Assembly (NCBI RefSeq): GCF_015832195.1
Contig: NC_052018.1
Location: 27,494,115 to 27,558,114 of the forward strand
Reading direction: 5' to 3'
Length of the DNA: 64,000 nucleotides
Origin: Motacilla alba alba
Taxonomy: Eukaryota; Chordata; Aves; Passeriformes; Motacillidae
This document shows positions 24,301-36,692 of the stretch, in pieces. Numbering within the stretch: the stretch's first letter is position 1; every line of letters begins with the position of its first letter. The notes below the pieces were generated by a model. The model did no database searches. It worked only from the letters and a program-made list of their open reading frames with translations, and was not told the origin of the DNA. Position numbers and translations under genes: made by a program.

Positions 24301-24371
24301 TTGAACATGAGAAACTCTAACAAAGAGCAAAAAAAAAAAAATACATTACTTACAAAAGCACTCAGTACAAA
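21303..24371. other. AT-rich non-coding DNA, no gene seen
   Basis: No frame exceeds 75 codons and no domain is recognisable. An AT-only microsatellite-like stretch occupies about 23495-23580. Confidence 0.7.
23495..23580. repeat. AT-rich (TTATA)/(ATT)-type low-complexity stretch
   Basis: Almost entirely A and T, built from ATTATTATATAATAATATATAA-like units (kept short here) and ending in (ATT)n at about 23566-23580. Many small self-complementary segments are present. Confidence 0.85.
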
Positions 24372-24410
24372 CTAAAAGTAATGAGTACTAAAAGTACTCA
24401 GTACTTTTAG
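24372..24410. repeat. 39-nt near-perfect hairpin (17-bp arms, 5-nt loop)
   Basis: CTAAAAGTAATGAGTAC (24372-24388) and GTACTCAGTACTTTTAG (24394-24410) pair at 16 of 17 positions around TAAAA. AGTACT-type sequence is also repeated just outside (CTCAGTAC at 24361-24368), so this may be a small cluster of AGTAC-based repeats. Confidence 0.9.
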
Positions 24411-26209
24411 AAAGTTCATAGAAAGGGTAGCAGGACCTATATGGCCAGGAGTGGGAATCTTGAGCTTAAAGACAATGAAGAGCTGGCTGAGTGTAGAAGT
24501 ATAGAAATAAGAGTTCTTCAGAAGGAAAAAGAATTTAAAAAATGACTGAAGCAGACTCAGATGACATAAACTGCAGGAGAAGCAGAAGTCCTGTAGTTCC
24601 TCTTATAAAACCTGTCTGAGAAACCTAATTAGATTACTGGAGGGCCAAACTCCTTTTTTATTTTATACAGCATTTTACAATATATGTTTGTTATATTATA
24701 TATAAACATATAATTAATTTTTAATTTCCTCAAAGACAGTATATATTATATCTCACAACTTTGAGAACTGAATCTAAAATATTTAGTTGTCTTTAAAACT
24801 ACCATATATAATTCCTTTGCACAGAAATAAAAAAGCCTATGCTATTTGTGGTGCTTTTCTAATACAATAGTTAACCACAATTTCCCCACATTACATTTAA
24901 AAAAACAGACAGTTAAAAATCCCCTTTGTTTTCCATAAGTTTATATGTACCTGCATCATATCAAAAAAGTACAAAATCCTTACGGTGTGATTACTAACAA
25001 GTATGTGTCTTTTCTATAACAAGTTCTAACAGATAGAAACTTTAAATAAGAATAAATTATTTTTCAGATTTTTTTCTAATATTGTTATTCGGACATTACA
25101 GGTTTGGTTTTTTTAAAGGATTAACATGCAATATAAAAATAAAATTAATTTTGATAAAATATCTCATTTGAAATGTTTAATACTATTAGAAGTTACCTAC
25201 CTCTAAGGGCTTTGATAGATAATGTTTTGGTTGCATCCACAGCTTTATTATAACTTAAAAGAATTAGCAAGGATATGTAAACAATGAAGGAAGGAATAAT
25301 ATTACAGAGCTGTGGCGCATATATGCATGGAGAAAACATGAAAGGCTAAAACTCAACTCAAAGGTGAAACAGTATTGTGTCAGACAAGAAATGCTTTTAT
25401 ATTTGTATTCATTTTGAGTAGAATTTTTTTTTTCACATTGTTTTTCCACAAATCTTAATTTTTTTAAAATCAAGATAGGAATTACACTGAATACCCGCAA
25501 AGAAGTCTCACCTTCCAGAAATAAAAGATTTGAATTTTTTTTCAAGATGTATTTATATACATCTCTATCTCATTTATGAGTACAAATAATCTCTAGTAGG
25601 CCATAGATCTCATTAGAAATTTCATATTTGTGGATGAAACATTAAGAACTGAAAAATGCAAGAAATTCTATTATTTGAAGATATTTAAATATTACAGATT
25701 TTATCCTTTAGTGAAGACTAGTTTCTATAGTATGCAATCTCTTCTGATAATATTATGTCATATTTTACATCAGCACAGAATGATTGCAATCTATAAAAGG
25801 GATGGAAAGTTTATACCTTTGGTTGGTGCAATGAAAATTAAACACAACCAACTATAATTTCAGAGTAAATTTCACTTTTTTCAAAAGTTCTTTGTTCATA
25901 ATGAGACCTTAATGAGGTATTTATTATGTTGCCATGATTACAGTGCATGTTCCATAATTTTAGCAAACAGGTTTATTGGATTAAATATTTTATGAGTAAT
26001 ACATTTGCAGTAAAAATTAGTACAATCATTTTTGCACTTACATAATTACTTTCTAATAACCTGAAGTAAATTCTGTAATCATGATTAATACTGATTAGGC
26101 AAAGATATTGTTATGGTTTGATTATATAGAAAAGTTGAAACAAATGATTTTGATTTTTCAGGACACAGTCCTCCACGAGTCACAGTATTATCATTGGTAT
26201 TTCTGTTGG

Positions 26210-26275
26210 TATTATTTTTATTGTTATTATTATTGTATTGATTCTACTACTACTGCTACTACTATTACTACTATT
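26210..26275. repeat. Compound trinucleotide repeat (TTA)n then (CTA)n
   Basis: Imperfect TTA/TTG units (about 26210-26238) pass into TAC/TGC/TAT units (about 26245-26275). Confidence 0.88.
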
Positions 26276-28790
26276 TTCTGGTTTATATCTTTTAGAATGG
26301 AAGATAAATTCTCTTCAAACCAAACCACTAAACCCCAACAAACACAAGTGGTAAAAACAGTCCCCTTGAAAAACCCACTACCTTACCCAATATGTGACTC
26401 TATCTATATCTATTATTGTAAAAATATCATTAAATTGCCCAAGTTCTTTAATGTCATCTTGCCATACATTGACATTAAATTAACAATTAAATGACACAAT
26501 AATATTAGCTTATTTATCAGAAATACTGAAAACTTCTGAACACTATACTCACACTGGATAATCCAAATGTACATGAGTATTAAAGATGGTAGGGAATGGT
26601 AGATGGAATACTCCCCACATTGGTTAAGAAATAAAGGAATTTAGAATTTTTCTGAAACAGCTAAAGCTTTGGTTGGGAGTACTTTAGATAAATGCAAATG
26701 CTATTGTCAGTATACAGCAGATGTGTTTACCCATGTAGAAGTAGTAGAAAATGTCATTTTATGTACTAAACTTTTCTAACAAGTCCCTAGATTATTTGCA
26801 GAGTGACTTTTTATTTCTCTGTCAGTTCTAATAAGCTGTAGGCATTATATTTATTTTGTGTACTGTCTACTTTCATATTGTCTTGCCTACTTTTAAGCCC
26901 TTGAATCATATTATTCCAATGTTATAAAAATTAACAGTTTCCAAGTTTCATCACTATTTGCAGAAAAAAATAGTGATGATGATTTTCTTTGCAAAAGCTC
27001 TTTGAAATGTGAGTTCTAAAAATATCAGCAGGTGTTTTGCATTAGTAATATTAAAAAAAAACTTATGTATATTGGATTTTTTATCTCAAAATAGTCAGAA
27101 ATGCAATTGTTTGGACTGCTCATATATTTCTCCAAAATTAGTAAAACCCTGGCTTTGCAGATGATCAAAACCGATCATAATTTGCATTCTCTCATGTGAT
27201 ATAGTAACACTGTTTCATGGTAAGAGTAGCAATGTCAGTGCAGGTTATCAAAGGGAAAAGCCCTGCATCTTGTGTTTATTTTTGTTTATTTTGGAGTTTT
27301 TCATCACGTAGCATCAAAATGTGCAATGCGCATAATATAGAATATGTTCTTCAAGCACTGCCTTGGAATGTGAAGTTATTCCTTTTTTTTTTTCTTTAAT
27401 ACAGACACTTTTACTACAAAACCATCCTTATATTATCATCTGACAACACATGAATGTCATATTGAATAGTCATATGTGTAATGCAAACAACCTTATTTGA
27501 CAGCTGTGAATTTAACATTCTACAAACAAATGGGTCTTTAGGAGTATCAACATGGTATTAATTAGCAAAACATGCCTATGCTTTTAGTCTTCAGTGAGTT
27601 TAAATCTAGGAAGATGAGAGATTACTGAATAGTCTAACTGCTGATTTTCAAAGAAAGTGATTGAATCTTTTTTGAAACAATTATCCTTTACAATGAAATC
27701 ACCCACTTGTGTGTGTAATGTCACAGTGAATCTTACCAGTTTAGAAGTCAAATCTTTGTGAAAATAAAAGCCACTATAGTTAAAAACTTACCAATCAGTC
27801 ACTATATAAATTAAAATCTGTGAAAAAAAATTAATAAAGGGAAAGTTGTCATTGGTTTTCTTCCATACTATGCTAATTACCAATTAAATATGAAGCCTGA
27901 ATTTCTAAGTATTTGTGTAGTGAACATAACAATAATTTTATAGTAAGAATCTAGGGGTATACAAAATTGAAAAAAAAAATTAGGCAGATGACTACAGACA
28001 ATGGTACTCCAATATGCAAGAGAAAAGGAAAAAAAATTGTATGAAGCTATATTTTACTCTAAAGGAGACGTCATTAAGCTTCTTTTCCATTTCTATTTTT
28101 ATGTGTATGGAATGCTTTTTAATTAACAGACATTATGAATACAATATATTTAACAGATGTAGTTTCTAGAGAATCAATTCATCTCATATGAAAAGTAAAT
28201 TCTACTATCTGAGACAGAAATAGAATCAGTCTGTTCCATACAGCAATTTATCTTGAGAGAAGCTGCACCTCTCTAGTCCTTGAGAGAAGAATATCCTCAA
28301 TGTCATAGAAGCAACCACTGAACCTTCTTTTCAATTCAACCTGATCCTTGACAGGTCAAAACAGAATGAGGCAGCCACTCCTTACATAAGTGAGCATGAA
28401 ATGCCTCTGTTCTTCAAGTTTATGGATGTGGCACCAACTATAATTTTCTTCCATGGTAATACTTCAATTCTTAAACAGTAGTCACACAATCAACCTTTCA
28501 CCTCTTTATATTTTCTGAGATCTTACAGTCATCCTGTCTGATGGAACAAGGTCACAATTCCTAGGAAATTTTTTCTTGGTATTTGTAACATGATAATGTC
28601 TTGAAGCTTCCACTCATTAACCAGAGTGCCATCAAACCAGCCAAAAGGAAAAAAAGTGAAGAGACGGGTAGACATTTCCACAAAAAGCTCGTGGCTGAGG
28701 GATCATTTGAACGAATCACAAAGATGAACAAAGGCCTAACTTGAACAAAACTCTTTTCACCTACAATATTTACTCATTTAAAAGAAAGAC

Positions 28791-28809
28791 AAAAAAAAAA
28801 AAAAAAAAA
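28791..28809. repeat. Poly(A) tract, 19 bp
   Basis: An uninterrupted run of 19 A. No convincing polyadenylation signal or processed gene copy precedes it on the plus strand. Confidence 0.96.
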
Positions 28810-30344
28810 TTGGAAGATGCCTTTTAAGTTGACACAGAAATGTTTTCTCCATTCTTTTCATCACCTGACACTGTCTGTTTCCTTTGACTCAGATTACACA
28901 GCAAAAAGGAAATTTGAGCAGCTTTAAGAGGATTTTTACAGTGGGCTCTGAGGTCAGATCCCTTTTGCTGGATATGCTTGACAATTTCCTGAAAAGAAGA
29001 CATTTCTCACACTTTTACAAATGTGACTTGTGTTGGTCCTTAGTATTTTGGGATATGAAGTCAAGGTGAAAGAGCTAGGGAAGAGGGTAAGAACATCAAA
29101 AAGGTTGCACACACACAAGAGTTTCAATGAAGCAAAAGTTGAAAGATGAATAACATCTACAGACACTGAGTGCTAAAATCTATGGTAGACATTTTGATTC
29201 TATTCAATCAATCCAGCTTTAACAAGTGGGTTGTTTAATTCATTGGCATCTATCTTAGACACTGATAACTTCAATTTTATGTGTTTATTTTAAAAATATT
29301 TAATAATACCTTATGTACCAAAACAAATGTGTTCAACCTTAAAGAAGTCCAAAACAATAGACTGTTGATTGGTCTAATCTTAGTATCTCCATCTGCTTTG
29401 CAAATGTTAGCTAATTAAAACCCATTTACACCCAGGTGCAATCTTTCTATTTGAAAATTTATCTAATATGCAAATAGGTATTCTGTACGTAAACCCCCTT
29501 GACATATAGCTTTGGTAAATTAAGATTTTACATTGTAGTTTCTATGCAATATTTTACACAAGAAAGCCATACAACTAACTGAAAGGAATAGATAATAATT
29601 TCATAATGTCTATGAAAACATTGAGATCACTCTCAAATATACAGTGAATCAAGTATTTGTAGCTTATTTGCCTGTGACAACATCCTCTCTCCTCAGGGGC
29701 TTTGGAAGCTTTTCAGCTCTTTCCTAGATTTTTTATGTGATACATCAGATGTCATAATATTACTGGGTTTCTCACTTAAGTAATAATTCAATTCTAATAA
29801 AAAGTCATAAGTAGACCTATAATGGGATACATTAAATATATTAAATATTATATTAAATATATCTAATGACATCTAAAAAAGTTAGTTATTAAAGTACAAA
29901 CATATATTTGTTTCTATTATAAAAAGAAAAGTTCTTTCTTTCCAAAAGAAAAGCCCTACAGAATGCTTTACCACATTTATCTCTGTCTGAAATACACTAC
30001 TTTAAATTTTAAGTGTGTTCCATGTATTTCAGAAGAGAAGTTACCTCTTCATCCTATGGACAATGATAATCCTGCATGGATTTAGTACCACATTTTACTG
30101 GGGAAAGAATATGAACTGGTCTTTTTGTAAAGTTGCTCTGTGAATGGCTTATGGTTAGTCAGTCTTGTGACTTCAGATGATTTTTATTATTTAGTTTCCA
30201 AAATTACAGACCTAACAAGTCTTTTGCATAATTTTCTATAGATTCAGTAAAATCTAATATCAAAATATCTAATATCTAACATTCAAGGAGAAATTGGGAA
30301 GATGGAAAAGTGACTAAGTATTTATAACTGAGTATTTGGGAGAA

Positions 30345-30406
30345 GTTCTAATCATTCTAGTGTGTTTGATCAGCTGATTAGAACTCTAGTTCATCAGCTG
30401 ATTAGA
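30345..30406. repeat. Cluster of direct and inverted repeats around TGATTAGA
   Basis: ATCAGCTGATTAGA occurs twice (30369-30382 and 30393-30406). GTTCTAATCA at 30345-30354 is the exact inverse of TGATTAGAAC at 30375-30384, giving a potential hairpin with 10-bp arms. CAGCTG in each copy is an E-box-type sequence and TGATTAGA resembles a homeodomain site, but this is inference from short motifs. Confidence 0.82.
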
Positions 30407-33400
30407 CATGACTTGATAAAACTACTGATAAAGGGAAAATTCCCTTTTCTGATTATTGTTTGGGCTACCATCTAACTTTTTAATATTTTTTAACTAATTT
30501 AACTTTTTAAAATAATTTACCAAAACACACTGTAGTAGGGATAAAGGTACAGGAAAAGGTAAAGCACTCAAATGACTTTTAAGAGCATTTTTGTTTCTGA
30601 ACAAAATAGCTACTATGTCTCTCAGAATAATTTGGCTGCTAAATGTCTATAGAATTCAACAGATTTTTCCCATATTCAGGTTCTGGTAAAAGCATTTCAC
30701 CTGTGGTAGTTTCACCAACTTGCTATGGATACACAGTACATCATTTTATTTAATGGTCGTGTTCAGTCTTTCTTAGTAAAAGAATAAGGACATTCCTTTA
30801 CATGAACAAAGAGAGTTTCATACATTTCCACTGTTCTAGTTAAATTACCATGTTATTTTCTTTCTTCTTTCAAGACATAAATTGCAAAGAAAAAATACAT
30901 TCAGGTTGTAAGACATGTAATTTCAATATAATCATTTTATACCAAAAATAAAGAAGTTAAAAGAAAGAAGAAAATAAAAAAGAAAATAAAAAAGTTATTT
31001 TATAACTAAATATGCCGTCTATGTAACTAATATGAAATATAACTACATTATAAAGAGAAAAATAAAAACCAAAAAATTAATGTGCTATTTAAAAATTATA
31101 GTTGAACAGTGTAAAGATTTATCACATCAATGAATAAGTTTATATTCATACATTAATGATTGTATTTTTCTTCAAGTACTTTCTTAGCCAGTTTTTTTAA
31201 GTTACACCCTATATTTCATTACAATGAAAACCTGAGGGTTTTTTTTGGTTGTTATCAATACATTATTACTTATTTTCAAAATTTCAGTGTTTAACACAAT
31301 TATCTATGCTATGAGTAAGGGGTTTTGGTTATATATCCCTACATTTACTTGCATAGGTAAAACTAGATATTAACCTATATCACTTTTCATCTATTCACTA
31401 ATGTCCAATGGTATTACAGTTCTGTACTTTTGATGGCTCCCACTACAAATGACAGCAAGAAAAAAAAAAACAAAACTTCATATTTTGTCATCTTTCTTGT
31501 GCTTTCTGTGCTTTACTGTTACTGCATTAGTAAACATTAGCTAGGGTCAAACTATCCCCAACCACCAAAACCAGCTTGAAGCCTGCAGGGCTGTAAAAGT
31601 TTTAAATACTTCTGTGAACTCAGTAGGACATGAAAAATTTGATGCACTTCCTTTTTGACAAAGATTAACAGGAACAGAAGATGGCTTGGCATGAATCCAT
31701 TTTGTGACAAAAATTGCCATGAGAATACAAAATAGTACAATATTAATTCATTTTCGTGAAAATGATGGTAATGAAAATGAGAAATGGCATCAGCTAAATC
31801 CATTTTCATTACTCTGTTATGATTGCAATCTTGTAGCTCTCAGCTAGTGGGCTGAGTGAAGAGATCTATATTTTAACCACATTTTTAATGTCTTTGATGA
31901 GAACCTCCTTGCCATTACATACCATTTCACTCTTTAGTTTGAATTCTTGCTTTAAAAATATTTTAGATCAGTTTTAGTTATCTAAAGATGACAGAATATC
32001 TCCTACTGATCCTTAAACACTGGATATAGGAAGCAGTCATGGAGCTCTGAAGAAACTGGCATTTCATGATCCGATTTGTGAAAACGCAGAAACCCCCATA
32101 TTTCTAATACATTTATAGAAAAAAAAGCCAAAGCAGAGCATAGGACTGGAAATTCTTAGCTCAAACTGGTTTTCCTTAAAAAAAAAAATAAAAAAAATTC
32201 ACTGTTTGGATTCCATAAAATTTAAAAGAACTGTGTTCCAAGTTAAAAGATTATTTCTTACCATCAAATTTCCAAGTGAATTCACACGGAATTATTTTTA
32301 GTTTCTTTAGATTTTTTTTCTGAGTAAGCATAGAAATATTTTCTCATTACTGTAATATTAAACTTTGCTTGGTGTGAATTAGGAAGAAACAAGTCAATAA
32401 ATGACATTGCTAACAATGAAATTATTGTTAAGTTTTTGTATATTAACACAGGGAAATTTATACAATTCATAGAAAATATATACAATTTAAAAATCTAGAA
32501 AGATTATTCAAAAGAAAGCTCCAAAGAAACACATTCTGATTTCAACTATCCTACTTATGAACTCTATTTTTTTTCCCACCACCTCATTTTGTTCTGTAAG
32601 ATTGCTTTGACTGTATCAATAGTTTTACTCGAACTTATGTCAGCATTTGGTTTAAGAATGCAAAAATAATAATAATAATAATGTAGTTATTATTTATAAA
32701 AGAAAAAATCAGTTTGTAAGTATGCTCCGCTCTTTAATATACTAACATCCTATATAATTTTAGCTTTACACTTTTAATGCTTTTTTTGCAAAGCTTAAAC
32801 AACTCTCTCTGCTTCAAATTTCCAAGCACCACAGAACCTGACAGTCTGAGAATAGGATTGACTATAGTCCATAAATGCAGACCAGTGTTTCAACAGAAAA
32901 AAACTAAGTAGTCTAGCAGATGTACAGCTAATTTAAGCATTCCAGCTTGAACTTTGACATTCCAGTTTTTTGGCTTTTTGAATGAGATTCCTTTATGTCC
33001 ATGGTGTCTAAGATTTCCCCTTCCATCACTGCAGGACAATCTCTGTAAATGAAAAATCCAGGATTTTCAAACTCTTTATTTGTTGTTTTGTAAATAGAGA
33101 GGCCAAGTGCCTGACTCTCAAATTGCCTCAGCAAATAAAATCCTTTTCGTGATTATGGCTAAAAAGTGCCTTCCGAATACAGAGTAGAGACCGATGATAC
33201 TCTCTTTCACAGTTCTTCCCATAAGATCAAGAAAGTTGGTGACCAGAAGCTCTTGCTAAAGTGATAATAAGAACTTTATGCCATGGTAGTGTATCACAAG
33301 CCTACCTGAGACCATGAGGCACAAAAATGAGGTAGGTCTATCTCAGCCTGGCCATCTCCTGCAGGTCCTTTCTGTCTGGCCTGTTGAATGCAAACTGACC

Positions 33401-35150
33401 AACATGAAATCAGCTTAAAAAGTAGGACAGTGGAGGTTAGCCAAAGACCTGTGTGGAAGGTTTTTCCATCATGCATTAAGCTTGTGAAAACAATCACCTT
33501 AATGTTTTAGAACAAAATTTATTGAAAAAAATATAGTTACTGCAGTTGTAGTCTGGATGCTTATGCTCTTCTAACATCTGCTTCCCTTTTTATGAAAATA
33601 ATTTATGCAAGTTATGTTCTTGAAAGGCAACAACAGTATAAATCATTGCACTATATATCCATGTCTTTTTGTGTGTCTGAATTTTTTTTTTTTTTTTCTT
33701 TATGATAGTTTCTGTTAGCTATGGATCATTGTATCAGTCAAACTTTTTACTAGCCTGAGCAATGTTTGCCTTCTCTGCAGTTGAAAGAAGTGGTAGATTT
33801 ACAGCAAAACAATATATAGAAACCAGGGAAAATGCACAACTTTTAAAGTGATTTCACATAATTTATTGTCTATGCAATTCTTCAGAGCTCTCATGACAAA
33901 GTACCTAATAAGAATAAAACCTAGCTGATTGATCTACTCATTTCTCAAATACATAATAAGAGTAAAAACAACCTAAGAATGATTAACATAGTGCAATTTT
34001 GAATTAATCTTATAGTCTTGCCTTCTCCCATACACCTTACCCTAAAACATTAAATCTGACCTTTTATCCTGAAATCCTAATAATATTTAGAACTGACCCA
34101 TTATCTTCAAAGTGTAATCACCATTACTCTTCTTTTTTTTTGTCCTTGTAATTTCTGAGTTTTAAAGTAAAAGAAAGCAGATAAAGTATATTAATTCAGA
34201 AAGGTATTAAGAAATAGTTCTGCTCAGTACTTTATATCATCTGAGGATTCATCTATTTTTCAAAAGAAAGTTTTTCCATCTTCACTTGAAAAGTAGTTTA
34301 CACATTCAATTGCAGTGACTTACCAAGGAAGACTAAAATTCTAATGCACTACATAATGCCCATTTCAAGTTTTTATTCAAAACCACCCTTGAAATATTAG
34401 CTATGTTGGCCTTTGTCTCTTTTCTTACCCATGGAGTCTTTGTGTCATGTCTAGGTATCTATCTGCTTAAAGATGTCAGGGTGCTGCCTCATAGGAGCCA
34501 GCTGATACAGTTCCCCTAATGAACAAAATGATCTCTGCAGGCAGTGACATCAGACACTGTCTTCAAGGTGATTCAGGATCTCATGAGGAGTTAGTGCTAT
34601 AAAATTGCATATAACATTTCTTGAAAATCATATCTAGGGCAGTTTTTGAAGAGAGCTGTGCCAGTGTAGACAGCAGGGAATAACAGCACTCAAATCTCAA
34701 CGTAGTTAAAATAGAACTACTTGAACCAAGCAAAAGCTGACTGGTCTGGACCATCTGAAAATTGGTCCTGAACACCCAGTATCTCTAACTGAACTTCTTT
34801 GTGTAGGTTCAGTGATTTTTCCAAGGACAGATGCTATATTAAGTTGTAGTGCCCTTCACAAGGTTGCTGTGAATAATATCTGACAAAGTACCATTCTTCT
34901 GTTTCCACTATGCATTTTAACACTCTGCTGGTAGCCAAGAGACATGATGGCTCCCGGCTAAAGAATTCACAGAAAACATACAGTCTTACAGGAGTTGTGA
35001 TGATATGATTGAAAGAGAAACTTAGAAATGATTCTGTTACTAAATCTAAAGCATTTAGTAATAAATGGACATAGGTCTGATATTAAATAAAAATCTAATC
35101 CCAAAACAAGAGCCAAATGAACAAAAAAGAAAGAGCAAAAAAGTGTTTAG

Positions 35151-35158
<8 letters not shown>
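30407..35158. other. AT-rich non-coding DNA, no gene seen
   Basis: No coding frame, RNA gene or recognisable interspersed repeat. Minor features are an (AAT)6 run at about 32665-32682 and a 16-bp poly(T) at 33682-33697. Confidence 0.68.

Positions 35159-35221
<63 letters not shown>
35159..35221. repeat. (AT)n/(AC)n microsatellite
   Basis: About 27 uninterrupted AT dinucleotides (35159-35212) followed by five AC units to about 35221, preceded by ATACATACAT. The tyrosine-isoleucine peptides on both strands come from this repeat and are not proteins. Confidence 0.97.
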
Positions 35222-36612
35222 AGATTCCAATCAAACAGAAATGAGATGAACTTTAATTTTGGAACATATACTCCCTTAATTCTCATTAGGGATATACAGT
35301 ATTCTGTATAGAATATGAAAAGCATATCACTGAATAGGAATTACAGGGTATACTAATAGCCTCTTACAGCAATCTTTCTTTTTTAGCAGATATTAAAAAC
35401 TAATTTCCATATATATTTTTTTTTTCAGTTTGGGGAATTAACACGTGCTTATGTGTATTTGATTAATTATTTCTTATGTAATGAGTTCTTGTTGTTGTTT
35501 TCCTGTTTTCTGGTCATGCAGAGATGTTTTCTTAGATCACCTGTTTTTCCATTAGAAAGGGAGGGACTGCTGGTTTTGTGTGACTGAATCAGGCTGCATA
35601 GGCTTTGCCCCAGTGGAACAGTCAAACAGGTACAACAGGCAAAGCCACTGGCCTGTAGGAAAGAGAAATGAGTAGCTGTGTGTTTACAATAAACACATGT
35701 AAGAGTGTCAAAAATACAAGAACTGAAGAAAAAAGATTTGCTGCTTTTGAGCAAAAGCAACTTTCTATTGTCATTCTTGTTGAAAGTGATGGGAATTGGT
35801 CAAAGGTTTAAAAAAAGGCATTGATCAAAGGGAATCCAAAGAGACAGGTTCCTGTTCACCTTCAGTTCTGTAGCAGTGTAAATACCTCTGAGTGCAAAGG
35901 AAGAGGAGGTGACAGTGATATAGATATATACTTGACTATTTTGGTAGCTCTGTAAGTTTCTTGAATTGGCTATGAGTGTACATATATAGATAAATATATA
36001 CATATAGATATATAGATATATAGATACGTCAGAAAATCCACTGCAAAACTGCCTACGTAATATGGTTGCACTATAGCACCAAAAGCTTAAAGAAACATTC
36101 TAAGGTAGCAAGAAAAATGGCAATGCATGTGTTTTGCCACAGCAAAATTTCTGCAGTTCTTTTACCTTGAGAATACTGTAGATTACTGTTTCAGACTGTC
36201 TCTGACACTAAAAGCTATGCTTTATGTCTGTTTAACAGCAACTGAAAGGACTGTTCTTAAAAGTGGCAGGCAAATTATGTCCTTGTACACTGGTCACAAG
36301 ATCTCAGAGACTTTAGTTGCTCGCTGCCCTGGTTTTCATTACAGAATCTCACAATTGTTTTACCCTTAGCTGCAGTAGTGTTAGAAACAAAACAGACCTT
36401 CTGATGATGAATAACAGTCTTTTTTTGCAGCTTCCATACAATACAGTGTCTAAATTAGTCTCTGTAAGAATATGGTTTCCACAAGTAAACAAAGTAATTC
36501 CCATCCTGCTGATATGATGGGCATAAACGGTTTACACCTTGGTCTCAACTACTACCATTCTTAGAGGTCCAGAAGTACACTTATCCTCTTTGAATAGTCT
36601 CATAATATATGT
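35222..36612. other. Non-coding DNA with an ATATAG-type microsatellite
   Basis: The stretch 35979-36026 is an imperfect (ATATAG)n array (TATAGATA units). Frames at 35467-35760 and 36127-36517 show no recognisable domain and are not called. Confidence 0.65.
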
Positions 36613-36692
36613 ACACCAAAAAAAAAAAAACAAAACCAAACAAACAAAAAAACAAACAAACAAAAAAAACCAACAACAACCAAAACCAACCA
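36613..36692. repeat. 80-bp A/C-only tract, (CAAA)n-like
   Basis: All 80 bases are A or C, passing from (A)12 through CAAA-type units to CAACAACAAC and CCAAAACCAACC. The complementary strand would be purely G/T. Confidence 0.95.

Larger units (their letters stand above)
24411..30344. other. AT-rich non-coding DNA, no gene seen
   Basis: The longest frame (128 codons, 26108-26494 plus) runs through a trinucleotide repeat and ends in low-complexity sequence; it has no recognisable domain, so I do not call it a gene. Other content is a compound trinucleotide repeat at 26210-26275 and poly(A) at 28791-28809. Confidence 0.65.

Noticed and set aside
26108..26494. Longest ORF near 26 kb (128 codons, plus)
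   Set aside because: It runs through a trinucleotide microsatellite, shows no domain and no splice or promoter context, and its composition matches the surrounding non-coding DNA.
35095..35325. Opposed ORFs with Tyr-Ile repeats
   Set aside because: Both are translations of the (AT)n microsatellite.
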